Source: Actinomyces sp. S6-Spd3 | GTDB taxonomy: Bacteria; Actinomycetota; Actinomycetes; Actinomycetales; Actinomycetaceae | Direction: 5' to 3' | Length of the DNA stretch: 64,000 nt | Assembly: GCF_000758755.1 (NCBI RefSeq) | Contig: NZ_JRMV01000196.1 | Location: 62,001-126,000, forward strand | In this document: one piece after another, positions 1-8,277 of the stretch | How the letters are laid out: every line of letters begins with the position of its first letter | Position numbering within the stretch: position 1 is the stretch's first letter | Program-made: the position numbers and the translations under genes | The notes under the pieces: model-generated | What the model was told of the DNA's origin: nothing | The model's database searches: none | The model's input: only the letters and a program-made list of their open reading frames with translations

Positions 1-808
1 AGATCGCGCGAGCAAAAACCAGATCAATTGGGGTCGTGATCTTAAGCGCGCGCCCCTCCCCCTGGACGATCCGAACGGGAATCCCCGCGCTCTGAGCTAA
101 CCCGGCATCGTCAGTAAGCGCTGTTTCCTCACTGTTTCCCGTGGACGCGGCCTTCCTGTGCAGTTCCCGAATCACCGACCACGGGAATCCCTGAGGAGTT
201 TGGACCGCAACCAATCCACTGCGATCAACGGTCGCATCGACATAGCGCGCACTTGAGGGCTCCCCAGCCGGGGCCTCGTCAATCAGGCGGAAACTCTTCA
301 AGGTATCGGCAACTGGAAGCCCGGGAATTACAGCCTTCTCACCGGATTGGAGCGCCTCGATGACTCGCTGAACCAGCTGCGCGGACACTAGGGGGCGCGC
401 AGCATCGTGAATCAGCACCGGTGTATCCTCCCCCACTGCCGAGGCCGTGGTTTCCGGTACAGAAAGAGCACCCTTTCGGGCAGCGTCCTCTTCCCCCAAG
501 ATTTCTGCAAGTGCATCCAAACCTGCCGCAACAGAAGCTTGACGCGATAGAGGAGAACCTGGGACAACGCGCGAAATTGCACGTAATTCCGGCGAGGAAA
601 GCGCCTCGTTGAATTCGTCAAGGTGATCGGGAGGTGCGGTGATGATCGAAAAATCAACGCCACCCACGTGGAGATTACGCAGAGCACGCTCAACAAGAGA
701 CATACCCTCAAGATCAACTAAGGCTTTAGGGCGATCCGAGCCCAGCCGAGTACCCGATCCTGCAGCAGTGATAACCGCAAAAACTCGATCGGAATGAGTC
801 TGTGTCAC
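1..808 (-). CDS. ispD: 2-C-methyl-D-erythritol 4-phosphate cytidylyltransferase, 3' end outside window
   Basis: Transfers CMP from CTP to methylerythritol phosphate in the cytosolic non-mevalonate isoprenoid pathway. The frame is open from a GTG at 808 to the window edge, about 269 codons. Near the N-terminus it has the nucleotide-binding signature [16 protein letters not shown]. Later come a variant of the family HDAARPLV motif, a [10 protein letters not shown] segment and the TDDAG motif. The GTG overlaps the carD stop by 4 bases (GTGA), so translation is probably coupled. carD-ispD is a conserved actinobacterial order and ispF usually follows. Whether this protein is fused to IspF cannot be seen because the C-terminus lies outside. 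Identification is firm. Confidence 0.95.
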   Translation of the reverse strand, partial: MTQTHSDRVFAVITAAGSGTRLGSDRPKALVDLEGMSLVERALRNLHVGGVDFSIITAPPDHLDEFNEALSSPELRAISRVVPGSPLSRQASVAAGLDALAEILGEEDAARKGALSVPETTASAVGEDTPVLIHDAARPLVSAQLVQRVIEALQSGEKAVIPGLPVADTLKSFRLIDEAPAGEPSSARYVDATVDRSGLVAVQTPQGFPWSVIRELHRKAASTGNSEETALTDDAGLAQSAGIPVRIVQGEGRALKITTPIDLVFARAI

Positions 809-1344
809 TCTTCCGAGTCGTCTTCCGGAAGGTCGTCCGCGATAGCAAGGGAGGAGTCATATCCCTCGGCAAGGACCTCATCGAGTCGAGCAGCCGCTGC
901 GGACTTATCGATGCCGCGGGCAAGAGCAAGTTCTGAACTGAGGATCTGGCGCGCCTTCGTCAGCATGCGCTTCTCACCCGTTGAGAGCTTCTTCTGATCA
1001 TCGCGGCGAGTGAGATCACGAACAACCTCGGCGACCTTCACAATGTCACCGGTCGCAATTTTCTCTTGGTTCGCCTTGAAACGACGAGACCAGTTCGTCG
1101 GTTCCTCGATATAGGGAGCGCGAAGGACCGAGAGAACAGTTTCAAGCCCGTCTTCGTCGACAACGTCACGAACCCCAACAAGGTCAACGTTTTCAGCGGG
1201 AACTTGGATGGTGAGATCTCCTTGGCTTACGCGAAGAGTCAGGTAGGTCTTCTCTTCTCCGCGAATCATGCGGGTGGAGATTTCCTCGATCTTGGCGGCG
1301 CCGTGGTGAGGGTAAACAACGGTCTGACCGATCTCAAATGACAT
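805..1344 (-). CDS. carD: CarD-family RNA polymerase-binding transcription regulator
   Basis: CarD binds the RNA polymerase beta subunit and the upstream edge of the bubble to stabilise open complexes, typically at rRNA and housekeeping promoters. The 179-residue protein begins [19 protein letters not shown], the start of the Tudor-like RNAP-interaction domain. This is followed by the beta strands around KTYLTLRV and a helical DNA-binding C-terminal half with [12 protein letters not shown], which holds the conserved Trp. The tail (residues 150-179) is acidic. Length is close to the usual 160-170. It is the first gene of a carD-ispD operon. Confidence 0.95.
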   Translation of the reverse strand: MSFEIGQTVVYPHHGAAKIEEISTRMIRGEEKTYLTLRVSQGDLTIQVPAENVDLVGVRDVVDEDGLETVLSVLRAPYIEEPTNWSRRFKANQEKIATGDIVKVAEVVRDLTRRDDQKKLSTGEKRMLTKARQILSSELALARGIDKSAAAARLDEVLAEGYDSSLAIADDLPEDDSEE

Positions 1345-1699
1345 AGAAGAAACTCCTGCACTCCAGCTGAACTGCGGTTTATATTCTATCAGTTTGTGCC
1401 CTTTGTGTGCCCGGGACGAGAACTCGCTTTTTCCTGAGGATTCACAGAGCTTTGCAGCCTGAAGTCTTCACGCGGGAAGGTGGTAGTTTCCACTCCAGCC
1501 CTGCAGTTACCGAAACTTCAAAGTCGGACGCGCTCTTCGTTCCCGTTTCCCTCCGAGCACAAGTGGCCCCCGGGTCTCAACCTCAGTGCGGTCCCCGTAG
1601 ATCTTGGTTTCCTTGCCGCGCAACTCACCCCTGGGTCCACTTCCATCTACCGGAAGGAGAATCGATCCCTCCACGCACAAGTACACCCCTGCCCTTAGA
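1345..1699. other. Intergenic region upstream of carD
   Basis: This 355-bp gap separates the carD start from the 3' end of the DUF559 gene. Reading toward carD there is a TAGAATATAAA stretch at about 1381-1391 that could serve as a -10 region, but no good -35 precedes it. Short open frames here have no recognisable protein character. No RNA gene or repeat was seen. Confidence 0.3.
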
Positions 1700-2770
1700 T
1701 CAAGCTCTGAGTCGTTTCCCTCGTTTCGCTCCCCACAGAAGAATCTCGGAAAGCTGTCGAAGGACCAGGGAAGGGTCGGCCAGCGCACTCCACCGCAGAC
1801 GAACGACTTTCCAGCCCTCGGCCTCGAGACGACGCTGGCGATCTTGCTCATCTTCAATCACCGAATGAACCTGATCGACGGTATCCCCATATTTCTGGCG
1901 GCCATCAAATTCGTACGCAATTTTGTGCATCGGAAAAGCAATATCGACGAAACATTGACGACCGACGGCATTGACTTCATATTGGGTCTGCATTTGGGGA
2001 GCCCTGGCAGATTGAAGAATAAATAGAAGACGAGATTCGCCTGGAGACTCACACCCCGCGTCAAGCCTGGGGATCAAGGATCGAAGCTTGGCGTTGTTAC
2101 GAATATTGCGGGCAAGGCGCGCGTGAGTGAGTTGAAGACTCTCTCGAGCTGAACGTTCCCGGAAGCGAGAGGCCCCTTGCCTGAAACGATCAAAGTTCAC
2201 GATGGCGGCAAAAATCATGTTGATTTGAGGGAAAAGATCAGCCAACCGCATGCGGCGAGGGGCACGAGTGACGCAACGAATGAGGAGAGACTCTTGATCC
2301 AAGAAACGCAGTCCTTCAACGCGCTTAAGACCCGCACGGCCATCGCAATGACGCGGACCGACACTGATCGCAGCCGCGACTACGCGCTGATCGAGAACTA
2401 CTGCTGGGAAATGCAGAGGACGAAGGCTGTGATCTTTGCCGTGACACAAGTCCGGGGCTAGGTCAAAGTCGTGCGTGTAGCCGTAGATAAAGAGTGACAG
2501 ACGAGAATCAAGCACGAGATAGGGGCGTCGGTGGATCGCCGCCAGAGCTCGTGCGATCAGGACCATGAATTGGGCATTCACCAAGCCTTGATGACAAGCT
2601 GATCGAAGGGCAGATGAGGGAAGATAACTTCCTCTGATGATCCGAACAATTTCACCGGATCGACAGCGATTGGCGAGAACTCGTCGGTTACTTGTAGACG
2701 AGTAGAGCATCGCTTGGGACACACTCCGAATAATCGAAGAGATGAAACGTGGCTCAATAACGATTTTCAC
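1700..2770 (-). CDS. DUF559 / Vsr-like endonuclease-fold protein
   Basis: Protein of 356 residues. The N-terminal two thirds resemble the AbiEi-like winged-helix region found in many actinobacterial DUF559 proteins, a weak family-level impression. The C-terminal ~110 residues show a PD-(D/E)XK-like pattern: a Glu in GESRLLFIL, FVDIAFPMHKIAYEFDG with the acidic strand residues, and the closing RRLEAEGWKVVRLRW. The GTG at 2770 is chosen because AGGAGG lies 5 bases upstream; a longer frame to 2845 lacks this. These proteins are often called type IV TA or repair-like, but the function is not known. It stands alone, and the gap on its 5' side carries an 81-bp inverted-repeat element. Confidence 0.7.
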   Translation of the reverse strand: MKIVIEPRFISSIIRSVSQAMLYSSTSNRRVLANRCRSGEIVRIIRGSYLPSSALRSACHQGLVNAQFMVLIARALAAIHRRPYLVLDSRLSLFIYGYTHDFDLAPDLCHGKDHSLRPLHFPAVVLDQRVVAAAISVGPRHCDGRAGLKRVEGLRFLDQESLLIRCVTRAPRRMRLADLFPQINMIFAAIVNFDRFRQGASRFRERSARESLQLTHARLARNIRNNAKLRSLIPRLDAGCESPGESRLLFILQSARAPQMQTQYEVNAVGRQCFVDIAFPMHKIAYEFDGRQKYGDTVDQVHSVIEDEQDRQRRLEAEGWKVVRLRWSALADPSLVLRQLSEILLWGAKRGKRLRA

Positions 2771-3012
2771 CGCGCCCTCCTCTTTCGGATCCACACTCGA
2801 TGAACACTGACCGTCTATAAGTAAGGATGCGTGCTGCGACTTCAACTGGCAGAACAGTTATGCAATCTGTGGATAACTCGGCTCAAACACAACACTGTGG
2901 ATCGGCGGTTGCGCTACTTCAGGCTAGAAACCAAACCAAAACCCTCGCATCGAAGCTACTCAAATGCCCCACCCTTGCGATCGCTACCCTAGCGAGCCCA
3001 AATCTCCATTCA

Positions 3013-3093
3013 CCCGGACAAAGTGCGTCTGAATGCGGAGACAAAGGTACAAATACTGTGAATCAGTTGAGGCTATGACGCACTTTGTCCGGG
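3013..3093 (-). repeat. 81-bp inverted-repeat element, copy 1
   Basis: Perfect 17-bp arms (CCCGGACAAAGTGCGTC at 3013-3029 and its complement at 3077-3093) enclose 47 nt. The same arms and the same spacer length recur at 18699-18779 and 29582-29662. By spacer comparison this copy is inverted relative to the other two: read on the minus strand the spacer starts ATAGC and ends ATTCA. It lies between the 5' end of the DUF559 gene and the 3' side of gpmA. Confidence 0.9.
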
Positions 3094-3171
3094 CTGAAGC
3101 GCCATAACAGCATCGGCGCAGGAACCATAAGCGCCTTCACGCACAGAACCAGACAGTAGATATAGCGAAGC

Positions 3172-3201
3172 CCCGGCGTCGCCCGAAAAGGCGACGCCGG
3201 G
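3172..3201 (-). terminator. gpmA terminator hairpin
   Basis: A perfect 12-bp stem (CCCGGCGTCGCC / GGCGACGCCGGG) encloses the 6-nt loop CGAAAA, 12 bp beyond the gpmA stop. There is no strong U-run on the minus strand. Confidence 0.7.
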
Positions 3202-3213
3202 ACTCCGTTCAGA

Positions 3214-3951
3214 TCACTTGCCCTGGTTAGCGACCGCGGCGATCTTCGCCTCGGCCTCAGGATCCAGGTAGGTGCCGCCCTTCTTAACGGGCTTGAGGGT
3301 CTCTTCATCAAGCTCGTACACCAGCGGAATACCGGTGGGGATGTTCACGCCGGCGATGTCCTCGTCGGAGATCTCATCCAGGTGCTTGACGATGGCGCGC
3401 AGGGAGTTGCCGTGCGCTGCAATCATGACGGTCTTGCCGGTCTTGATCGCGGGAACGATGGTCTCATCCCAGTAGGGCAGCAGACGTGCGATGACGTCCT
3501 TGAGGCATTCGCTCATGGGAACGGGCTCCCCAGCGTAGCGGGGATCCTGATCCTGCGAGAACTCAGAACCTGCCTCAATGGCGGGCGGAGCCACGTCGAA
3601 GGAACGGCGCCACAGCATGAACTGCTCTTCGCCGTATTCGTCGCGGATTTCCTTCTTGTTCTTACCCTGGAGCGCACCGTAGTGACGCTCGTTGAGGCGC
3701 CAGTTGCGCTCAACGGGGATCCAGTGACGGTCAGCGGCGTCGAGAGCCAGGTTCGCGGTCATAATCGCGCGACGCAGCATCGACGTGAACAGGAGATCCG
3801 GAAGAACACCGGACTCCTTGAGGAGCTCACCACCGTGGGTTGCTTCCGCGCGGCCCTTGTCCGACAGCGGAACATCCACCCAACCGGTGAAGAGGTTCTT
3901 TGCATTCCATTCGCTCTCGCCGTGGCGGAGCAGCACCAGTTTGTAGGTCAT
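3214..3951 (-). CDS. gpmA: 2,3-bisphosphoglycerate-dependent phosphoglycerate mutase
   Basis: Interconverts 3- and 2-phosphoglycerate in glycolysis. The 245-residue length is typical of dPGM. The phosphohistidine motif [10 protein letters not shown] is at residues 7-16 with His10 as the phosphorylated residue. It is followed by [15 protein letters not shown] and by the [13 protein letters not shown] segment, which is diagnostic for this subfamily. The second catalytic His sits in [14 protein letters not shown]. It is a single gene, divergent from the OmpA-like lipoprotein gene. Confidence 0.97.
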   Translation of the reverse strand: MTYKLVLLRHGESEWNAKNLFTGWVDVPLSDKGRAEATHGGELLKESGVLPDLLFTSMLRRAIMTANLALDAADRHWIPVERNWRLNERHYGALQGKNKKEIRDEYGEEQFMLWRRSFDVAPPAIEAGSEFSQDQDPRYAGEPVPMSECLKDVIARLLPYWDETIVPAIKTGKTVMIAAHGNSLRAIVKHLDEISDEDIAGVNIPTGIPLVYELDEETLKPVKKGGTYLDPEAEAKIAAVANQGK

Positions 3952-4102
3952 GCTCCTATTCTTTCATCCTTTTTCCATATGTGTCAGGACGTGTGTCATG
4001 CATCATCTATTTCACATGCACTTGCAACCAAATCAACCATGATCAGTCCATATCGAGTGCCCGCCCAGCGACCATTCAGCGACATTCCTTTAAACTCTCC
4101 GC

Positions 4103-5326
4103 ATGAGTGACACAACTTCAAAGCGCCACTTTTTCCATACGGCGACCGCATTGACCGCAATGGCCGCACTCTTTTCTCTGAGTGCATGCTCCCAGAGCAC
4201 GCCTTCCACTTCAACGACGACCGAGGCGACGCAGGCTCCCGAGGCCTCCGCCACGACGACCACTGCAGTACCGGCTGTCGCAGGTTACAAGCCCGGCGAG
4301 ATCCCGCCGATTCCTCTCTTCAAGGTTCCCCCGATCGGCGTCTTCGCTTCCAACGCGGACAAGGCCGTTATCGACGCTACCTCAAAGATTTCCTCCGTTC
4401 CCGGCGTGACAGTTGCTCCCGCCGTGTGTGACGGCTCCGGTCTCGTTACCAACGGTGGAAACACAGTCCTTGGCGGCGACGGCTCCGGCGTCTCGAACAA
4501 CGGTGACAAGCAGGTTGTGAACAACGGTGACGGCTCCGGCGTCATCAACGAGGGCCCCGTGAGCATCGTTGTCGACGGTACGGGCGGCGGTGTCTACAAC
4601 GATTCATCCACCGGTCTGAACATCGTCATCAGCGCCGACGGCTCGGGCACCTACAACTCCAACACCCTGAACATTGTTATCAGCCCCGATGGCTCGGGCA
4701 CCTACAACAACTCCGAGACGGGCGAAAGCATCGTCATTAGCGCCGACGGCTCGGGCACCTACAGCAACACCAAGACCTCCGTAAACTACAACCTTGATGG
4801 CAAGGGTGCCGGCGTCTACACCGACCCGAACCTCAACATCATCAACAATGGCGATGGCACCGCGCAGGTCAACGGACAGCAAGTCAAGGCCGACAAGGCC
4901 CCGACTGCCGGCAAGGTCGGCAAGTTCCCCAAAGTCGACAGCCTCAAGCCCGTCGAGAGCTGCGGTACCACCATCACCCTTGAGGACGGCGTCCTCTTCG
5001 ACTTCGGCAAGTCCGATATTCGCCCCGAGGCAGCGGCAACCCTGAAGAATCTCGCTGAGGTTCTGACCAACGCGAAGGTTCCGCTTGCACACATCTACGG
5101 CCACACCGATTCAATCGGTGATGACGCATCGAACCAGACCCTCTCCGAGGAGCGCGCAGCCGCTGTCGTGAGCGAGCTGAAGAAGGATGGCGTCACAGCA
5201 ACCCTGGATTCACAGGGCTTCGGCGAGAGCAAGCCTGTTGCTCCGAACACGAACGCTGATGGCTCCGACAACCCGGCAGGCCGCCAAGCGAACCGCCGAG
5301 TTGAAATCTTCATTCCCGCTTTCTGA
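4103..5326 (+). CDS. OmpA-domain lipoprotein with DGSG-type repeats
   Basis: Predicted surface lipoprotein of 407 residues. It has a Lys/Arg n-region, a hydrophobic h-region and the lipobox LSAC with Cys29. A Thr/Ser/Ala-rich linker runs to about residue 60. From about 108 to 250 it has at least seven degenerate 15-20-residue repeats built on DGSG(T/V)(Y/V) with alternating Ile/Val, likely a beta-solenoid. The C-terminal OmpA-like domain (about 288-405) has VLFDFGKSDIRPEA, YGHTDSIGDD and GRQANRRVEI, the peptidoglycan-binding residues including Asp336 and the NRR motif. OmpA-like domains in monoderms bind peptidoglycan, so a wall-bound role is inferred. A DUF3060-like lipoprotein follows 19 bp downstream. 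Confidence 0.85.
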   Translation: MSDTTSKRHFFHTATALTAMAALFSLSACSQSTPSTSTTTEATQAPEASATTTTAVPAVAGYKPGEIPPIPLFKVPPIGVFASNADKAVIDATSKISSVPGVTVAPAVCDGSGLVTNGGNTVLGGDGSGVSNNGDKQVVNNGDGSGVINEGPVSIVVDGTGGGVYNDSSTGLNIVISADGSGTYNSNTLNIVISPDGSGTYNNSETGESIVISADGSGTYSNTKTSVNYNLDGKGAGVYTDPNLNIINNGDGTAQVNGQQVKADKAPTAGKVGKFPKVDSLKPVESCGTTITLEDGVLFDFGKSDIRPEAAATLKNLAEVLTNAKVPLAHIYGHTDSIGDDASNQTLSEERAAAVVSELKKDGVTATLDSQGFGESKPVAPNTNADGSDNPAGRQANRRVEIFIPAF

Positions 5327-5345
5327 TTACTTTCAAGGATTCACA

Positions 5346-5876
5346 ATGACTATTCGTTCACCTCGCTCTCTGGCCGCTTTCGCGGTCACCACGACCGTGG
5401 CCCTCGCTATGGGCATCAGCGCTTGCAGCCAGACCAACAATCAGGGCGCCGAGCAGCTGGCCTCCGCGAAGGCAACGCTCCAGAGCGCCGCTGCCGAGGC
5501 CTCGACCGCCGCATCGGCCGGCCTGGCCAGCGCGTCTGCGACCGTCTCCGCAGCGCAGGCAACCGCTTCGTCTGCTGCCAATAGCGCAAAGGAAACGGCA
5601 CAGGGCGTCACCGGAAGCACTCAGACTATCGTAGATTCTGACGTTGTTGTCACCGTTCCCGAGGGCGTTGCCCACGTGGTGATCTTCGGTTCGGACGTCA
5701 AGCTGACCTCGACCCACGCAATCGAGTCCATCACGATCGGCGGCAGCGACAACACTGTCACCCTCGCTTCCGTGAACCGCGTAAGCATCAGCGGCTCGAG
5801 CAACACGGTCACCTACTCCTCGGGCAACCCGAATGTTGCCGATACAGGTGCCGACAACTCGGTCTCCAAGGGCTGA
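5346..5876 (+). CDS. DUF3060-like lipoprotein
   Basis: Protein of 176 residues with a signal peptide and a lipobox ending in Cys27 (ISAC). Residues 30-92 are a long Ala/Ser-rich low-complexity helix. A C-terminal domain of about 70 residues follows, with repeated beta strands (VVVTVPEGVAHVVI, ITIGGSDNTVTL, VSISGSSNTVTYSSG) matching the DUF3060 style. Start at 5346 is supported by AAGGA 7 bases upstream; a longer frame from 5187 runs through the preceding gene and is rejected. It shares Asn/Gly/Ser beta-repeat character with the OmpA-domain protein just upstream and is probably co-transcribed with it. Function is unknown; an envelope role is inferred. Confidence 0.8.
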   Translation: MTIRSPRSLAAFAVTTTVALAMGISACSQTNNQGAEQLASAKATLQSAAAEASTAASAGLASASATVSAAQATASSAANSAKETAQGVTGSTQTIVDSDVVVTVPEGVAHVVIFGSDVKLTSTHAIESITIGGSDNTVTLASVNRVSISGSSNTVTYSSGNPNVADTGADNSVSKG

Positions 5877-5891
5877 CTTTCTTTAGCTCAC

Positions 5892-5928
5892 AGAGGGGCC
5901 GGGATGCGTTTAGCGTCCTGGCCCCTCT
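5892..5928 (+). terminator. Terminator of the OmpA/DUF3060 unit
   Basis: A 13-bp stem, AGAGGGGCCGGGA against TCCTGGCCCCTCT with one G-T pair, encloses an 11-nt loop. It starts 15 bp after the DUF3060 stop and ends in TC-rich sequence. Confidence 0.75.
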
Positions 5929-6097
5929 TCGCACGCGCGGGCGTCCGCTTTCGTTGAGGGGCCTCCCGCATGATGGCGTGCATGCAGCTGTCCATTCGCG
6001 ATAGATTTTCTTCGATTGACGAGGCCGCGCCGACCATCCGCTTGCGCCCAGAATCTCGCTTCACCACCAATCGTCCACGCAACAGAAGAGGACCATC

Positions 6098-7102
6098 ATG
6101 AGGATCCACGTAACCTACGCCGGGGGCACCATCGGAATGGTTGATTCTCCGGATGGTTTACGACCGGGCGCTGACTTGGCCTCGTGGCTCAATGCGCAAT
6201 TGGACGGTATTGAACTCTCGGGACAGGTTTCTCTTTCTCAGCTCTCTCCTTTAGTTGATTCTTCTGAGACAACGCCTATCCACTGGCAGATGATTATCGA
6301 CGACGTTCGTTCTCACGCCGATAGTGCGGATGCTTTTATCGTTTTGCATGGCACAGACACGATGGCTTACACCTCAGCAGCACTGTCCTATGCTCTGGCC
6401 GATTTTGACAAGCCGATTGTTTTCACGGGCTCGCAGTATCCACTGGGGGTAGTCGGTACAGACGCATCGGCGAATGTTACCGGTGCTTTGCGCGCTGCGG
6501 GAAGCCCGCAGGTTCGAGGTGTCACCCTATTCTTTGGCCACACGCTTTTGGCAGGCAATCGCGCGACAAAAACTTCGTCATGGGCGTTTGCCGGCTTTGA
6601 TTCCCCTTCGACTTTGCCAGTCGCGCGAACCGGCGCCCCGTGGCAGTGGTACCACGGCATCGAGGCGGGTGAGGGCTGGGCGAAGCCCGCTCCCTATACC
6701 CGTCACGATGTCGCGGTGATCGACATTGTTCCCGGGCTGTCTGCCGAGCGTCTGCGCGCAATGCTGACTCCCGCACCCGAGGCCGTCATTATTCGCGCGT
6801 ATGGCGTGGGCAATATCCCGGCCTCTGACCCGGGAATTGTCGATGTTCTTGCAGGGCTTCGCGCGCAGGATGTTCCGCTGATCGTGGCTTCCCAGTGTTA
6901 TCAATCCGAAGTGGTTCTGGGCCATTACGAGGCTGGTAGCGCCTTGGCGCGTTTAGGGGCCATCAGCGCTCATGACATGACCTTGGAAGCTCTGTACTCG
7001 AAGACAATCTTCTTGCTTTCGCAGGAAATTCGTAGCGATCAGTTCGCGCAGTGGATGAACCGGTCTATCGCCGGAGAGGTCAATCTCCCAACTATTGCCT
7101 AG
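6098..7102 (+). CDS. ansA: Type I (cytoplasmic) L-asparaginase
   Basis: Hydrolyses L-asparagine to aspartate and ammonia. The 334-residue protein has no signal peptide. The first active-site block is HVTYAGGTIGM with the nucleophilic Thr11. The second is VLHGTDTMAYTSAALSY with Thr86-Asp87. The SEVVLGHYEAG segment lies in the C-terminal domain. These blocks and the length fit the AnsA family. The ATG at 6098 has GAAGAGGA upstream. It is a single gene ending at a bidirectional terminator shared with lsr2. Confidence 0.93.
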   Translation: MRIHVTYAGGTIGMVDSPDGLRPGADLASWLNAQLDGIELSGQVSLSQLSPLVDSSETTPIHWQMIIDDVRSHADSADAFIVLHGTDTMAYTSAALSYALADFDKPIVFTGSQYPLGVVGTDASANVTGALRAAGSPQVRGVTLFFGHTLLAGNRATKTSSWAFAGFDSPSTLPVARTGAPWQWYHGIEAGEGWAKPAPYTRHDVAVIDIVPGLSAERLRAMLTPAPEAVIIRAYGVGNIPASDPGIVDVLAGLRAQDVPLIVASQCYQSEVVLGHYEAGSALARLGAISAHDMTLEALYSKTIFLLSQEIRSDQFAQWMNRSIAGEVNLPTIA

Positions 7103-7193
7103 CTGACCTGCACATTTGCGCAATCGACAGACGCTCCGTGAGCAGCTTTAAAAACTGACCACTCAATACAAAACGTATTGGATACACAAGTAA

Positions 7194-7226
7194 ATGCGGG
7201 GTGTTTTGTTTTAAAACACCCCGCAT
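7194..7226. terminator. Bidirectional terminator between ansA and lsr2
   Basis: A perfect 14-bp stem (ATGCGGGGTGTTTT / AAAACACCCCGCAT) with a 5-nt loop lies between the convergent 3' ends. T-rich and A-rich stem bases allow termination in both directions. Confidence 0.9.
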
Positions 7227-7251
7227 AAAGAGAAACTTTCCTCAGGAATAC

Positions 7252-7578
7252 TCAGCGAGTCTCTTTTTCGAATTGCTCAATAATTGCCGTCGGAATACGT
7301 CCGCGTTCACTCAAAGAAATACCTTTTTCGCGAGCCCAGCGCCGCACCTGTGAACTCTTTGATTCAGGGGCAGCAGACTGACCCACTCGGCGACTATTCA
7401 ATCGCCCACCAACCCTACGCGCTGCTGAGATCCAAGGGGAAATCACTCGCTCAAACTCTTCGGCGTTTTCGTTCGAAAGGTCAATCTCGTACGATACACC
7501 TTTGAAGGCAAAAGAAATGGTTTGTTCGGCAACTGAGCCGTCACGGTCGTCGACTAATACAACAACTTTTTTCTGCAC
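7252..7578 (-). CDS. lsr2: Lsr2-family nucleoid-associated protein
   Basis: Lsr2 is the actinobacterial H-NS analogue that bridges and silences AT-rich, often foreign DNA. This 108-residue protein opens MQKKVVVLVDDRDG, the dimerisation domain start. It has the FAFKGVSYEIDLS strand region and a C-terminal DNA-binding domain with VRRWAREKGISLSERGRIPTAII; the RGR minor-groove hook is intact. The GTG at 7578 is chosen over upstream starts because AAAGGTG precedes it and it gives the usual length. Its presence near a foreign island is suggestive only. Confidence 0.92.
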   Translation of the reverse strand: MQKKVVVLVDDRDGSVAEQTISFAFKGVSYEIDLSNENAEEFERVISPWISAARRVGGRLNSRRVGQSAAPESKSSQVRRWAREKGISLSERGRIPTAIIEQFEKETR

Positions 7579-7810
7579 AGTTTTCACCTTTCGAAAACTC
7601 ATTAGATTGGGAGAGAAATAAGCTCTCTTCAATCAAGCAATGCACATTTAATCAAAAGTTATCACATTCTATGTGGGGACTAATAATCCGCTGAGGGGCC
7701 AATTTTGCTGTCTCAATTTCGCTTTTGAGCGTTGAACGGCCTGACCAAAGTCTATAAACTGTCCTTTTGTTAGAGAATCCTCGGTGCTGAACGCAAAACG
7801 GAGAAGGGAC

Positions 7811-8266
7811 ATGAACCAAGAAAAGCGTGCTCGCGAGATCGAACAGTTTTTCATTACTATTACTAGGGCTTCCGCGGCTCTTGAGGTTGCACTCAAGCGC
7901 GATTTCGGACTGTCGCTCGGCGAGTACCGCGTCCTTGATGAGGTCGCATCAACCGGTGAAATCGGAATCCGGATGGGAGAACTTGCCCAATCGGTCATTT
8001 TTAGTCCCTCGCGATTGACCCACACCTATCGTCGCCTTGCAAGCCGCAACCTCGTTGTGCGCACGCCCTACGAGTTCGACCGTCGCGGCGGAACAATCAC
8101 GATTACAGACTCAGGCAAGGAACTCATCACCAAGGCGCAGCGCGTTGAACGAGCTCTTCTTCGTGACATCATCAGCGATGACATTTCCGACGAAGACCTT
8201 AGCGTGATCATTCGCGTGGGCTCAGATGTGAATACACGTTTGGACGAAGTAGAGAAACGTCACTAG
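7811..8266 (+). CDS. MarR-family transcriptional regulator
   Basis: Protein of 151 residues with the MarR winged-helix layout: an N-terminal dimerisation helix, SLGEYRVLDEVAS, GIRMGELAQSVIFSPSRLTHTYRRLASRNLV (helix-turn-helix with recognition helix), then EFDRRGGTITITDSGKEL (wing). The ATG at 7811 follows GGAGAAGGGAC and is preferred over an ATG 27 bp upstream. The ClC gene starts 11 bp downstream, so the two are probably one operon and the MarR protein may regulate it. The ligand is unknown. Confidence 0.85.
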   Translation: MNQEKRAREIEQFFITITRASAALEVALKRDFGLSLGEYRVLDEVASTGEIGIRMGELAQSVIFSPSRLTHTYRRLASRNLVVRTPYEFDRRGGTITITDSGKELITKAQRVERALLRDIISDDISDEDLSVIIRVGSDVNTRLDEVEKRH

Positions 8267-8277
8267 TCTCAGGAAAT

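Noticed and set aside
1-808. IspD-IspF fusion
   Set aside because: The C-terminus is outside the window, so fusion cannot be judged.
2827-3078. Plus-strand frame of 83 codons between the DUF559 gene and gpmA
   Set aside because: It runs through the inverted-repeat element, has no ribosome site and no protein-like pattern.
7164-7180. Inverted repeat CAATAC-AAAAC-GTATTG after ansA
   Set aside because: Short, and a much stronger terminator follows at 7194.
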